Part shown: positions 1 to 11,985 of the stretch, piece after piece
Layout of the letters: every line of letters starts with the position of its first letter
How positions within the stretch are numbered: the stretch's first letter is position 1
DNA from: Euborellia annulipes
Taxonomy: Eukaryota > Arthropoda > Insecta > Dermaptera > Anisolabididae
Direction: 5' to 3'
DNA length: 64,000 nucleotides
Assembly: GCA_023213315.1 (NCBI GenBank)
Contig: JAKCPI010006217.1
Span: forward strand, 1 to 64,000
The notes under the pieces: model-generated
Databases searched by the model: none
Seen by the model: only the letters and a program-made list of their open reading frames with translations
Told to the model about the DNA's origin: nothing
Made by a program: the position numbers and the translations under genes

Positions 1-836
1 AATATGACATAAAAGCTTTTAAGCTGTTTTTTCCGGGGGGGTTGGTTTTTTACATTTTATACATAGGCCTAGTTTTATCCGTGATAGTTTTATACATGTA
101 TAAAACCGTGTATTATACACGCCGGGATAAAACTTGCCAACTCTGCTGTATAATACGTTTTTTTTTTTTTTTTTTTTTTTTTATTGTTTATTTTGGCCGG
201 TGACCATTGGGCATATGATACATGTTCGAGTCAATTAAATATTATAGAAAAAAACTATAGATTTATGATTAAGAGATGTAGTTTTTTTTCCACAGTTTCA
301 TAATGATTATTAAAAAGATATTTTTTTGTTAATCGAGTTTTAAAAATCTGGTTCTCCGATGCCAGAATCCATGAATACCTCTTGCTCTCCATTATAGAAC
401 CCAAATAAAGCAAGCAAATAAACAAACAAGCAATCAGAAAGAATATATTCTCTAAAATTTTAAATACGATAAAATTGATGAAATTGTTACTATGTTAACA
501 TCTTATCATATTGTTTAGGAATGACAACTAACTTAACTCCAAAGACGTGTTACCTTTCATCCGTTATGTATATTTAGCAATATTAATATAAAAATTTATA
601 TTTTCATTAAAGTTAATTTAAATTGTGAGTTAATTAACATTCCCCTTTTCTTTATTTAAGTTTAAAAATAGTAATATCATTATACAAACATATAACCTGC
701 AAATAATTTATCGGAATTTTCCATGTTGAATTATTACTTATTATATGAATTTAGACTTTATTTTAATTGTATCTTTGTTTCAGATAAAACCCTTGAATCT
801 TATTCAGATTAATTAATTCATAATACTTTTTTGGAT
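1..836. other. 5' flank of RER1, no gene seen
   Basis: AT-rich flank with a T-run near 160-182. A poly-pyrimidine stretch ending in AG at about 783 could be the acceptor of a 5' UTR exon leading into the RER1 start codon at 837. No coding exon was recognised. Confidence 0.5.
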
Positions 837-3800
837 ATGATGCAAGGAGATGATTTAGGGGGTTCTAGTTCCCAGAGTAATATTTTTATTCAAGCCACTC
901 GAAGATTTCAACAGGTATATTACAAAAATCCTACACTAATAATCATTTTTTTAATATTTATTTTTAAAAGATAAATAAGTTTGACTTAAATGACATTTGA
1001 CATACATAGCTAGCTCACTGTTTATCAAGTGAAGGCATCTAACCTTTTTTTTAAACGTCACCCATAGATTTAATATTTTTTATTTTTTGTTTTTTTTATA
1101 TAAAACTCAATTTATTACTCAACAAATTATTCTCTTATACAAATTCAAATTAGTTTATACTTTATCCCACCTTGTTTTTATACATTATTAGAATCCGAGG
1201 GCGTCGAGGAGGGTGTTGCCCTTTTGTCGGTGTTAGCAAAAATAAATATAAATAAAAAATATTTAATTTAATCATATTCTCAAGAATGCCTGGAATTGGA
1301 ATATTACATCCAACCATGAGAGAGACCCTCAGTCATCTCTACGAAAAAATGGGGCTGCTATATCACCCCGTACCATGCAGGTCAGCGTTACTCAACTAGA
1401 GTTTCGTGAAACATTCTTAAGGGTTCCCCAAGCAAAAGAGACCCCCAATTCAACATTGACCTTCCAAAAAACAGGCAATTCCACATTAACATTTATTAAA
1501 AATATATTAATATTAAAATTATTATACCAAAGGAATTTAGAATTTATTTATACCGAATTAGAGAGAGGAGGCAATGGCTAAGCCGGCTAAGCTTAGGATT
1601 ACGGAGTCCGAAGTCTCAACACGACTCGGGTTCGGATCCAGCTTGCCGCAAATAATTCAACCATCCTGCCGGTCTCCTCTTAGGGTAGGTAGGGGGATAG
1701 CCCCACCGTGGTATCACAAAGGGCCTAATTGGCCTAAGTGTGTTCCCTCTCTGGGAACGGCCACTTCAACCTAACCTAACCTATACCAAATTATAGCCCT
1801 ATTGTGAAACATTTTTATATTGAATGTAAGAAGCCAGCAGAGCAGGTCACTCATTATAATACATAATATACAAGGTGTTTTAGGAGGTGATAGTATAGAC
1901 GGATTGCAATAAAAATATATATTGTAACATGTCCAATTTTTAATGAATCCAGAGATACAGGTCGTTCTTTAATGAAGACTGCACTATGCATAATGAACGA
2001 TCAAATCGTCTCTTATGTTGACTTTTGATTTGTAGACTTCACCTTTCAACCATTCCCACAGACAAAAATCCAAAGGGGTAAAATCCGGCGACCTTGTTTG
2101 CTAGGATACTTGACCACCGATCCATCTTCCGAGGAATGTTAAGTTTAGATGTGGTGTCACCAGACCACAAGAATACTGATCAACAAATCACAATGCCAGT
2201 TGAAACATTCAATGTCAACAACTACACACTACTGTTGAAAATCGTTAAATTAAATACGCTCATGTTAATTTAAATAAATAGGCACGGGGTCTAAATGGCC
2301 ATAGATGCCGAAAAAGACCTTAAATAATAAAAAATAAATAAATACGCTCATAGCAAACGGTGTACCAACACACGAAACAAAAATTGTACTAGGTTAAATA
2401 GTCACAGCTGTATCTCTGGACACATTAAAATTAGACACATGTTATATATAATTTTTTATTGCAATTCATCTATACTACCACTCCCTAAAATATTTACTAT
2501 TCCTCCTGAAACACCCTGTGTTTGTGTATAATTAACAATGACAATCAAAAATAATACTCCACACCTTGTATTTTAATAATGAATTGTCCTGATGAAAGTT
2601 GTGATTAGCGACCGAAACGTCGACACTTAATAATTAAATAAGTTTTTTATTTAGATATCCAATTTAATGTCTACAGCCATTTTTCATCGCTATTTTTTAT
2701 ATAGTAATATATTTCCAAAAAGGAATTTGTCGGCCTGAGATGCTTAAAAGGATTTAAAAATATTTGAAATTTCATATATATTAATTCAACCGGATGGGGG
2801 GATTGGCACAAATTATGATAATCTTCCCCATTTCATTAATAATATCACTTTTCCCAATTTATCTAATTTCTATTTTAATTTTTAGATATATCAGAAAGCA
2901 TTGGATGATGTTACCCCTTACGTTAAAGGACGATGGGTCTTTGCAGGATCATTAACACTTATATTCTTATTACGAGTATTTATTCTACAGGTAATTGATA
3001 TGTAAAATTTTTAATCTTATTACAGAAAATTTATTTATATTTTTCTTCTATTTTAGGGTTGGTATATAGTGACGTATGCTTTAGGAATTTATTATTTGAA
3101 TTTATTCATTGCGTTCCTTTCGCCAAAATCAGATCCTGCAATGGATTTTGACGGTAAAAATTTAATTTTTTATATCTTTTATTTATAATTTAATTGAATT
3201 AAAATAAAAATATATAACGAATTTAGTTAATTATTGATAATTTGAATAGCTCTCTTTCATCGAGTTTACATGAAAATTAGTTCTTCAGTTCCTTATTTTA
3301 TTAGCCCTCTATTTGGCAGCCCCTCTGATGTCCAAAAATTTTTTTCTTTTTCCCTTTCATTGTAACTGCTCATTTCAATTTGATTAACGTCTACAATTTT
3401 ATATTAACTGATTGGAAACTTGGCACAGTTAGAATTTATAAGCTAGTTTCTTTTTGTTTTATATGAAAACAGAATGTTTGGATAATATGTATAGGTGTTA
3501 GTAACAGGTCCACTTGCAGAGGCCATAGAAATAAGGAAATGGCTAAGCAAGATTTGTTGCGGATTACTAAGCTGAAGTTTCAACACTTCTCGAGTTCAAG
3601 TGTCGCTTGCCTCAAATAATGGTAATTCGAAAGTGAGACATAATCTTCACTGACACAATTTGAGCTGGCATCTGGGATGGTTAACTGCGAAACTGCTGAG
3701 TGATGTGGCTCAAGAAGCAGGGAAGGAGCAGATTCTCATGAAGGGAAGGCTATACTGACTAATTCTGCTACTCACAATTTTATTGACATAAGGATGTTTT

Positions 3801-6800
3801 GCCACTATCTCTTATGTTATGAATAATGAATTTTTGAAGGAGTAATGAATTTCAGCAAAGCATTTATAATTATATTTTCTGTAAAAAAAAAAGTGTCATT
3901 GCAGAGACACTTCTATGATCCAAAGAATCGCGTTAAAGATTCCAATCAGTTTTATCGTCTATGAATCGAATCGTTTCGATAAGATAAGGTCCTGAGAGAG
4001 CTCTCTCCATAAACGGGATTCGAGAGGGGTAATAGCACATAGTTTTTGTGGGTTTCCTTCTCTCAGAGAGTTGTTGGGATTTAAATAATAAATATGAAGA
4101 TTGAAAATATAAGTTTATTGTAAATATGTTTAAACAAGATGGTCCGACACTGATGAGATCAAGAGAGAGAATCGTCTCTAGGGAGTGGGGGATGGCTTTT
4201 TATAAGATTTTTCCAGATAGTAATTCCCCAGTCCCGTGGGAACAGACATACACGTGTAAAGATTCTAGACGCTGAATTTGCATTTTTCTATGGGAATCTT
4301 TGCCCCGTACAGACGCTGAATTTGCACTTTTCTATGGGAATCTGCAGGTGTTTCTTGTTCTAGCCAGATATCAAATTTTGCCTTTCGAATGTATTTAAAA
4401 ATAGAGTTTTGGTTTTCAAATATCAAATTTTGTATATCTCTCTCTCTCCCTCCCTTTTTGGCTTCACAACATAGTACTGAAGTGGAAACCAAACTTCCTA
4501 GCATCGGACAACTGAAGAAATATGGTAATTTCAGGAGAGGTGTGTAGAAATTGTTATTTCCACATTAGGAAGCGAATCCCTGAATATGAGAATAGTATTG
4601 CTGTAGGTTAAGGAGAGAGCGCGATTTGTTTTTATGTCTTTAAATTAGACAACATGGCAGAAAATAAAGTCTTTACAAAACCCCCTGTCTTTCAGTAAAA
4701 CAAAGTTTAATTTATAAAAAAAATTAGCCTAATTTAATAATCTAATAGTATTAAGGAAAAAATTCAATTAAATAATGTAATTGGATTTCTAAGTCGAATT
4801 TTCCAATACCTTTCTCTCAGAAAGTTTAAACTCAGATCCAATTTATTACAATATTAATTATAATATTGAAATTTCAGATGATGGAGAACCTGGACTCCCA
4901 ACGAGAGCAAATGAAGAGTTCAGACCTTTCATTCGAAGACTTCCGGAATTTAAATTTTGGTATTCAGTCGCAAAATCAACAACCATTGCAACAATATGCA
5001 CCTTTTTTGATTGTTTTAATATTCCTGTATTTTGGCCGATTCTTGTCATGTACTTTATTACACTTTTCTGTATAACAATGAAGAGACAAATTAAGGTAGG
5101 ACTACTTCCTAATTTTATTTTTTTTTAATATTTAGTTAATGTTGGAGAGAAGTCCTTTAGAAATTTACTTATATAAATTTAGTTATTTTCTCTTTATCAT
5201 TGATATTAACAAGCATGTTCATCACGCGATTCCACAAAGCATTTTTTTTTTGCTTCCCTCAAAAGGACAGTTATTAAGAATGTCAAATTGAAATGAACAG
5301 CTTTCGAAATACAGATACTGTTTGCCTTTTTGTTGACTCAAGCCATTTAAAATTTTTATCCACTCTTTACTTTCGAATTTTCTCGAATTCTGATTTCTCT
5401 ATTATTTTTACTTTCTCTTACCTATCTATGTTAATATAGAGAGAAAGTATTGGATTTGTGTCAAAAATTCGATGTCGAGATTTTGATGGATATACACGTT
5501 TTGAGTTCTGAATCCAAAAAAATGGTTTTTCACAACATGGTCAGTCTGTGTGTCTATATGTGTGTCTGTGAACAAAATATCTCAAGAACGAAAAAAACTA
5601 GGAGGTTGTTAGTTAGGCACCCTCTGGCATGTGATTCGAAGCTTATGTACAAAATCCTTTGAAATACAAAATACAAATGTACAGGGAGCGTCACAATTAA
5701 GTCCCCACCGTGAGCTATATAGTGAAATAATTTTAATACCAAAAAGTCAATAATCCCTTATGAATATAATTCATTGTGATGGATCCTGATGGCTTCATTC
5801 CTGTAATTAACCGGAATAAAAGACCTAGAACTCTGCCTGCTTTAAAGGGAAGTATGAGGTCTGATGCTTTAAAAGCAGCCAGTAGGGCTTCTAAAAAAGA
5901 ACTATTTGTCTCAAGGCTTGATTCTAATACGTCGACTCTGGACATGGAGAATTTTCTAAAAAACGATCTTAAGTTAAAATCCTTTAAATGTACCAAACTT
6001 AAAACCAAATATCAAACCTATAACTCATTTCATATTCTGATAGACTCGAGCGACTTCACTAGGGTGCTTCATGAAGATGTTTGGCCTGAGGGCATACTAA
6101 TTAAACAGTTTGTTGGGAAATTGAAAAACTCTGAAGATCTAGAGTTAAAAAACGGGGTAAACCTAACTGTTTAGACATTTATTATCAAAATGTTAGAGGT
6201 CTACGTACCAAATGTGAAAATTTTTTATTGAAATGTCACGAAGAATTACCTAGAATAATCTGTCTAACAGAAACTTGGCTTAATCAAAACTTTTATAATG
6301 CTGAACTCTTCCCTGAAACTTACTCGGTTTTCAGAACTGATCGAAATCCCTCTCTCGCTCATAAGGAGAGAGGTGGAGGGGTTTTAATAGCGATCAACTC
6401 AAGTGGCTGGGAATATCTTCCCGAAAGAATAGTCCAGCTTGAATGCCCTAATTCGGTATGGGTTAAGCTGAGTAACTCTAGAGGATCAGTATTGTATATT
6501 GCTACAGTTTATTTTCAACCTAAATCACCTATGGAGGAATATGAAATGTTTTTTATTAACTATGAGAGGTATGACTTTGTTGATGATGCAAGAATAATTA
6601 TTGTTGGAGACTTCAATCTGGATTTCTATGGAGGAATGAAATCTTCGTCTTGTGATCGGTGCTCTACGGTGAAATTACTTATTGAGTATCATGGACTTTT
6701 TTCAGCAAATAATACACTTAATAAATATGGCAAAACTCTTGATCTTGTTCTTTCTAATAATAGTGATTTAGTTGTGAATGAAAGTAGTTTTCACCTATCC

Positions 6801-9081
6801 AAGATTGATGAATATCATCCTCCTTTAAACATTTTTGTGAATAAATTGTGTGTTACTAATAACAATAATAATTATTACGAAAAAACTGATTGTAAAAATA
6901 TAAATTTTAACTTTAGGAAAGGTGATTTTACTAAGTTGTATAGTTCACTCTCACTTGTAGATTGGTCTGTACTATTTTCAAAAACCAATGTAGATGAGGC
7001 AGTAGATCTTTTTTACAATATTCTGTACAGTATATTTAACAATTGTTTCCCCTTAAAACAAAACTATTCATCGTCATATCCACCGTGGTATAATCAAAGA
7101 ATAATAAATAAAATTAAATATAAATCCAAAATTTGGATACGACTTAGAAGAAAGGGAAATATGGGTGACAGACTGACCTTTCGAAGATTGAGGAATGAGA
7201 TTCACTCGTATGGCAAGATTTTATATAAGGACTACCTTAACAGGGTTGAAGAAAAATTAACTCTAATCCAAAAGCTTTTTGGGGTTTTGTTAATGCGAGA
7301 AAATCTTCTAAATCTCACGCAACTCATTTTACTGTTTATGGTGTTAATACGACAAATAGTAAACTAATCTGTGATTCCTTTGCGAAACATTTTCTCTCAG
7401 TTTATAACTATAATGACACCAATTTACAAACGAATCCCTCCTTAAACAATATTGAAGATTATTATGATGTGTTGAACATTGATGCTGTCTCAATTAAGGA
7501 TATATCTGAGGCTATATCAAAGTTAAAACCGAAGAGATCTGTGGGTTTTGATGGAATCCCTTCCTATATAGTCAAAGGATGCTCTGAATTTTTTATGATT
7601 CCCCTATTCTATATTTACAATCTATCCCTTAGAAATAATACATTTCCTGATTTATGGAAGATAACTACAATAATACCAGTTTATAAAAAGGGTGAGAGGT
7701 GTTTTGTATCTAATTATAGACCGATAGCGCTTCTCTCTCCCTTTGCAAAGATCTTTGAAAGTATAATTTACAAATATGTTATCCACTTTATGCTTAAATG
7801 TATTTCTGAGAATCAGCATGGTTTTTATCCCAGGAGATCCGTTCTGACCAATTTGGCCCTCTTTACGGAATATGTTTCTGGTTGTATTGATCATAAAAGT
7901 CAAGTTGACTGCATATACTTGGATTTGTCCAAAGCCTTTGATTCTGTGAACCATAGGCTACTATATCTTAAACTTAAGAAATATGGAATTGGGGAGTCTC
8001 TGTGTGATTTCCTTTATTCTTACCTAACACAAAGGAGGCAATATGTCTTATATAAAAATGAATTATCATATGAATTTCTTTCTTACTCGGGAGTTCCTCA
8101 GGGATCCAAACTGGGGCCCCTTCTCTTCACTATTTTTGTAAATGATATAGCTGGGGTGATTCATGGTTGTGAATTTCTATTATATGCGGATGATATAAAG
8201 ATATTTACTAAAGTATCTGATGTCAGTGATTGTCGAAGGTTGCAGAACTCTTTAGATGCTGTTCAATCTTGGTGTACAGAAAATCTATTGCAATTAAATA
8301 TCGATAAATGTACAATATGTACTTTCTCAAGGAAAAAGACTTCTGTGATTTTCGACTACTATATGGAGCATGTTCGGGTCGGGCGGGTAACATCAGTTAG
8401 AGATTTAGGAGTAATTTTTGACTCCACTTTGTCCTTCAATGAACATGTCAATTCTATTGTTAAGAAAGCTTTTAGAATGCTTGGATTCATAAAAAGGAGT
8501 TCAAAAAATTTTAGGGATTTAAAAACTATAAAAACCCTATACTTCTCCCTGGTGCGATCCCAATTGGAGTTTGCTCCATTGATTTGGACTCCTTTCTATG
8601 CGTCTCAGATTGATCTGATTGAGAGAGTTCAGAAGAAATTTCTGTCTCATCTTTTTTTTGTAAAGTTTGGCCTCCCTGCTTCACAAATATGCTATGGTCA
8701 GCTCCTCGAATTATTTGAAATTAAGAGCCTTGCAGAGAGGAGAAGGGACTCAGTCTATAATAATCTGTGTGACCTGCTGGGTGATCGCTGGGATTGTGGG
8801 GATCTGTTGGCTAAAATAGGTTTCAGGGTCCCGGCTTTTGCTCTCAGGTCCGGGTCCCTTTTTTATCTTGGGTTCGTCAGAACAAGGCTGGGAGAAATCT
8901 CTCCAGTCTTTAAAATGCTGACGGAGTATGCGGCTAGGGAGGTCAGGCTGCAAGATTTTCAATGATTTTGTCTTTTTTTCTTTTAGTCTTACTTTTACCT
9001 ATATGTTTATAATTAATCTGACATTTGTTTGTATAATCACTTTCCCTGTAATTGGAAGAATCTGTAGGGAATTTTAATGCA

Positions 9082-9113
<32 letters not shown>

Positions 9114-9914
9114 AAAAAAAACCGCATTGAAAAATTCCTTATAATAGTCTAGTTTTTTTTTTTAAAGTACAGTGAGGGACAATATTAAGTCCCATCCATG
9201 CTTTTTCTACTTGTGATTATTTCATTGTTTTTATAAAAGAAAATGAAAATCTTTATTGGAAATTTTCTAGGTTTGAAGCAAGAAAGGTTCCATTAAAAAA
9301 TATATAATATTTTTTTTAAAACAATGAAATAATCAAAAGTAGAAAAACCCTTGGGTGGGACTTAATATTGTCCCTCACTGCAGGGTCAGAACTACGAGAT
9401 TTTTTAGGAGGAGCAAAATTTAATTTGCCGCCCCCCCCCCTTAAAATTTTCTATACAAAATTCATATCATTTTACCTTTTTTTAGTAAATCTTTCTTTAA
9501 TTGCCGCCCCCTGATATTTGCCGCCCGGGGCACACGCACCCACTGCCCCCTCCCCCCCCCTAGATCCGGCCCTGCCTCATTGTACCTTTAGAAGCCGGTC
9601 CTACACCCCTTAACAAGCAAGCACTAAGAAATAGTGTTCTTTATTTTTTTGCAATCTCTGTGAAAAATGATTAAATGAGATTGACATCCCATGCATTAGA
9701 CGAATTTCGAATATATAATTGAAAACTGTTCTTGAAATAAATTTATAATGAAATAGGAAGTTTTTATGTTTATTTCCTTTCTAGTTTAGACAACTATTAA
9801 TTTTGATTTGATCTTTTTCAGCATATGATCAAGTACCGGTACCTGCCCTTCACACACAGCAAACCTAAATACCAAGGGCACGACTCGTCGGGTGCTAAGG
9901 TGATTAGCAAGTGA
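837..9914 (+). CDS. RER1: RER1, Golgi-to-ER retrieval receptor
   Basis: Multi-pass membrane receptor of the early Golgi that returns escaped or unassembled membrane proteins to the ER. Five exons join in frame: 837-914, 2886-2990, 3057-3153, 4878-5095, 9822-9914. Together they give 196 aa, the usual RER1 length. All introns are GT/AG. The protein starts with tandem Met codons. Family landmarks are TPYVKGRW (residues 36-43), a hydrophobic pair at about 43-60 and 62-84, the [14 protein letters not shown] block (108-121), two more hydrophobic segments (about 124-160) and [16 protein letters not shown] at the cytosolic tail. Four membrane segments fit the known topology. Intron 1 holds a SINE and a transposon remnant; intron 4 holds a full LINE, a MITE and a hAT element. 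An alternative ending is possible: the last exon can also be cut after 9899 (AAG|GTGATT) and joined to 15975-16040. Identity is secure; the exact 3' end is less so. Confidence 0.95.
1571..1783 (+). mobile_element. tRNA-derived SINE with CCTAA tail
   Basis: Contains an A-box-like TGGCTAAGCCG at 1575-1585 and a B-box-like GGTTCGGATCC at 1629-1639, the internal RNA polymerase III promoter layout of tRNA-derived SINEs. The 3' end is three AACCT units, which equals the arthropod telomere unit TTAGG on the other strand. A decayed relative lies at 3535-3630. Confidence 0.7.
1871..2520 (-). mobile_element. Decayed mariner-superfamily DNA transposon
   Basis: The ends are inverted: CAAGGTGTTTTAGGAGG at the left against CCTCCTGAAACACCCTGTG at the right, followed by matching sub-terminal sequence. 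The minus-strand translation over about 1977-2130 keeps a degraded transposase C-terminus (a W-S then F-Y-P-F-G-F-L pattern like the SPDLTPLDFFLW block of mariner-type DDE/D transposases). It has frameshifts and stops and cannot be functional. A short SINE-tail-like segment (GGTCTAAATGGCC...) sits inside near 2289. Confidence 0.6.
2585..2625 (+). ncRNA. Hammerhead-like three-helix motif (locus 1)
   Basis: Order seen: TGTC (helix I), CTGATGA (2589-2595), spacer, GTTGT/GCGAC helix II, GAAAC (2614-2618), GTC, GACA (helix I partner). CTGANGA and GAAA are the conserved hammerhead core. In GAAACGTC, AC pairs with GT as a zero-loop helix III and the final C takes the cleavage-site position. The extra A after the core is non-canonical. 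Activity is unknown. Confidence 0.4.
3535..3630 (+). mobile_element. Degraded SINE, same family as 1571-1783
   Basis: AATGGCTAAGC near the start, GTTTCAACAC in the middle and GCTTGCC followed by CAAATAAT near the end align in order with the SINE at 1571. The B box is eroded (GAGTTCAAGTG). Lies in RER1 intron 3. Confidence 0.5.
4268..4353. repeat. Tandem duplication, 44-bp period
   Basis: GACGCTGAATTTGCA plus TTTTCTATGGGAATCT occurs twice, starting at 4268 and 4312, with one base difference in the shared part. Lies in RER1 intron 3. Confidence 0.8.
5439..5600 (+). repeat. Dispersed repeat X (fragment)
   Basis: Marked by GAGAGAAAGTATTGGA, TCAAAAATTCGATGTCGAGA and a TGTGTGTC-rich end. Other copies start near 11911, 17978, 18498, 29540, 41281, 50150 and 63650. 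It contains no coding sequence that I recognise. Its true ends are not clear. Confidence 0.75.
5682..5744. mobile_element. Half of a palindromic TA-flanked MITE
   Basis: Starts at CAGGGAGCGTCACAATTAAG after TA and matches the left half of the complete element at 39832-40061. The right half is missing; LINE sequence begins where it should continue. The LINE may have inserted here, or the MITE was already truncated. Confidence 0.6.
5776..6174 (+). CDS. LINE ORF1 (5'-truncated)
   Basis: A 132-aa reading frame. The part from about residue 39 ([10 protein letters not shown]) to 113 ([14 protein letters not shown]) resembles the C-terminal domain of ORF1/gag-like proteins of CR1/Jockey-type LINEs. 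The N-terminal portion of a normal ORF1 is absent, so this is a remnant. Its stop codon overlaps the first in-frame codon of the endonuclease region in another frame. Confidence 0.6.
   Translation: MMDPDGFIPVINRNKRPRTLPALKGSMRSDALKAASRASKKELFVSRLDSNTSTLDMENFLKNDLKLKSFKCTKLKTKYQTYNSFHILIDSSDFTRVLHEDVWPEGILIKQFVGKLKNSEDLELKNGVNLTV
6174..7264 (+). pseudogene. LINE ORF2 N-terminal part: AP endonuclease
   Basis: Opens with YYQNVRGL right after ORF1. Endonuclease motifs follow in order: LTETWL, VGDFNLD and the late DEYHPPL histidine block. These are the metal-binding and catalytic positions of APE-type endonucleases that nick the insertion target. The frame is lost at about 7258-7266, where endonuclease and reverse transcriptase shift relative to each other by one base. 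ORF2 therefore cannot be read as one protein. Confidence 0.85.
7265..8965 (+). pseudogene. LINE ORF2 C-terminal part: reverse transcriptase
   Basis: Continuous frame carrying reverse transcriptase motifs in order: [31 protein letters not shown] (motif A aspartate), [14 protein letters not shown] (motif B), YADD (motif C, catalytic pair) and LNIDKC. The catalytic residues look intact. A single frameshift at about 7258-7266 cuts it off from the endonuclease, so the copy is probably dead in cis. It is otherwise little decayed, which suggests a fairly recent insertion. Confidence 0.9.
9170..9380. mobile_element. Palindromic mariner-type MITE (family M1)
   Basis: About 211 bp with nearly its whole length inverted. 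Termini are CAGTGAGGGACAATATTAAG and its complement. TA lies on the left; on the right the TA is displaced to 9583-9584 by a hAT insertion. Relatives: 11428, 22042, 29698, 35154, 36648. Confidence 0.85.
9381..9574. mobile_element. hAT-type MITE inserted in the M1 end
   Basis: Termini CAGGGTCAGAACTA and (right, reversed) CAGGGCCGGATCTAG, with an interior rich in GCCGCCCC. Flanked by 8-bp CCTCACTG (9373-9380) and CCTCATTG (9575-9582), one mismatch, which is the hAT duplication length. It split the terminal TCACTGTA of the M1 MITE. A relative is at 43659-43832. Confidence 0.8.
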
Positions 9915-11427
9915 CATTAGCGACCATTTAAAATTGTTCAAAGACAGTCCCCCGAGTTACAAAAAATGAAAGTGTCATTGCCTCTGCCTAGCCATCTCGC
10001 TCCCTTGTTTTTTCACTCCACTAAAGAAATAATCATTTAGAAATATTTTTCCCTTTATTTGTAAACATAAAAGAAAAAAAATTTATTCAATTATTTAAAT
10101 ATTTTAAAGAATTAATTAATTACGGCACTAAATTATCATTAAATAAAAGCGAGAATTTTCTATTCCTACTATTTAGGCGGAGGACAAAAAGGGTTGTTTA
10201 TATTACAAGTGACCGGTTCTAAATAGATCTCATAGATATCTATGATTCTGTCTAAAATATTGAACGCGGTCGATTATTTTAAATTTTTTTTTTATTAATA
10301 TTTTTTTTTTAGTCACATTCGCTTAAAGCCAAATTTTGTATTATAGCTTATGTTATTATATTGAAAATGTACAGTTCTTATAATTACACTTGGTTTATAG
10401 ACGAGTGCAATTAATTTTCTCTTAACCTAATTTTTTTTTTTTTTTTTTTTAAATCTTAAAAAAGGAAAAAATAATAATTTATCAAAATGGAATTTTGATA
10501 TTAATTTTTCAATTAAAATAAACATAAATTTATTTCTTAATATAAAAAATTAAAAAAAACATTATCATTCATTTTTATTTAAAAGAAATTTGTTAACTTC
10601 CTAATTGGAAAGTGGGATTTGAAAAATTTTGTTTATATATATATATCAAATATTTAAGAAATATATATAAATAATAATTTGTTGCCTTATTTTAAATCCA
10701 TTGGGGTGATAATATAATATAATTTGAAATTATATAATTGGGGAATAAACTTTTAAAATAAGGTATTTTCGCAGATATACTTTAGAGAAAAAAAATAAAA
10801 CAATTAATGTATTAGGCTAATTAAATAAAATATAATCAAAATAATAATGGTCTTGTGAATATATAATCGCTCGTCTTTTCGTTTGTTAAGGTTCGGTTTG
10901 CTTTGTTTCAGATTAGTCCTAGCTGAATCTAACTTTGTTTTTTAAGTTTATCTTTGTAAAACTCTCAATTCTTTTAATTTCTTTTTTTTTTTTAATAATT
11001 CTTTCTCTTAAAATTAATGATAATGTTTGAATAGGAGTTGTTTTGAAAAAGATAGGAGTTTTTTCAAATTTATTTTCTCTTTTTTATGGGGACAGAAAGA
11101 TGATGTTTTCACTGGTTAAGTAAGGGTAGTTTGATGCAAAGACTCCACTATCAAAAGTGGATTGTTCTGGTTCAAATCCGGGATGCAACAAAAATACTCT
11201 TTCAAAACTATCATCTCGTTCTAATTTATTTGAATCATTTAGATATAAAAATAACTGCAAATTTTTTAACACAAAGTGTATATTTTAATTTTATACAGTA
11301 GACTCTCGCCTATCCGGCCTAGTTTTTTTTTTTCATTAATTGGCTATCGGCCCGAAGCCATTTTGCAGCTACATCTGCGGCCTAGTTAAGAAGTATTTTA
11401 AAAATGTATTTATTTATTCATGCCGAA

Positions 11428-11616
11428 TAGTGAGGGACAATATTAAAACTCCCCAATGAATTTACTCAACTGATTATTTCATTGTTCTTATAAAGGAAGA
11501 TAAAAATCTTTATTGAAATAAGCTTCTTCTTGAACCACAAATTTTTTTTTTAAACAATAAAATAATCACATGAGAAGACGAATGGGAGTACTTTAATATT
11601 GACCCCCACTTTATAG
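11428..11616. mobile_element. Diverged M1 palindromic MITE
   Basis: GTGAGGGACAATATTAA at the left, CTTTAATATTGACCCCCAC at the right, and the shared GATTATTTCATTG core. More diverged than the 9170 and 22042 copies. Confidence 0.7.
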
Positions 11617-11910
11617 TGACCTGGTTATTATGTTCCCTCAAATTAAGTTGGACATAAAATATATCTTAAAATGAGTACAACTTTTTGATTCTTTTCTATA
11701 AAAAATCTTTTAAAATGTACAGTATAGTACAACATAAGTTTATAAAGTGTGGTTGTTAAAATTTGAGTATTTTGATCCCTGGCAAAGCTAGGAGTAAGGG
11801 GGACATCTGACCAGAGAGCATCTAATTGACTGCTCGTATTAACAGTATAGTGTAGTTTTTTCAAAGTTATATTTAACAAATATTTTAACATAAAATCATT
11901 GTGCATTTTA

Positions 11911-11985
11911 CTTTCTCTTAATATAATATAGAGAGAAAGTATTGGTTTCATGTCAAAAATTCGATGTCAAGATTTTATTTTCAAA
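11911..11985 (+). repeat. Dispersed repeat X (fragment)
   Basis: Carries TTTCTCTTA, GAGAGAAAGTATTGG and TCAAAAATTCGATGTC, the core of repeat X. Truncated soon after. Confidence 0.65.

Larger units (their letters stand above)
5745..9119 (+). mobile_element. Non-LTR retrotransposon (LINE) in RER1 intron 4
   Basis: Two-ORF element encoding a nucleic-acid-binding ORF1 remnant, an AP-type endonuclease and a reverse transcriptase, in the same orientation as RER1. It ends in a TAAA-repeat tail and A-run (9083-9119). Protein motifs fit the Jockey/CR1-type group of APE-bearing LINEs, but I cannot fix the clade. The 5' boundary is approximate and probably truncated within ORF1. I did not find a convincing target-site duplication. 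Confidence 0.9.

Noticed and set aside
1768..1783. Interstitial telomere
   Set aside because: Only about three units, and they form the tail of a SINE.
4866..5075. 69-aa plus-strand frame and a 63-aa minus-strand frame
   Set aside because: Out-of-frame shadows of RER1 exon 4.
7652..7954. 100-aa minus-strand frame
   Set aside because: Antisense of the LINE reverse transcriptase.
5745..9119. Recent LINE insertion with a clean target-site duplication
   Set aside because: AATCCCTTATG-like sequence at the left and ATTCCTTATA at the right are only loosely similar, so I do not claim a duplication.
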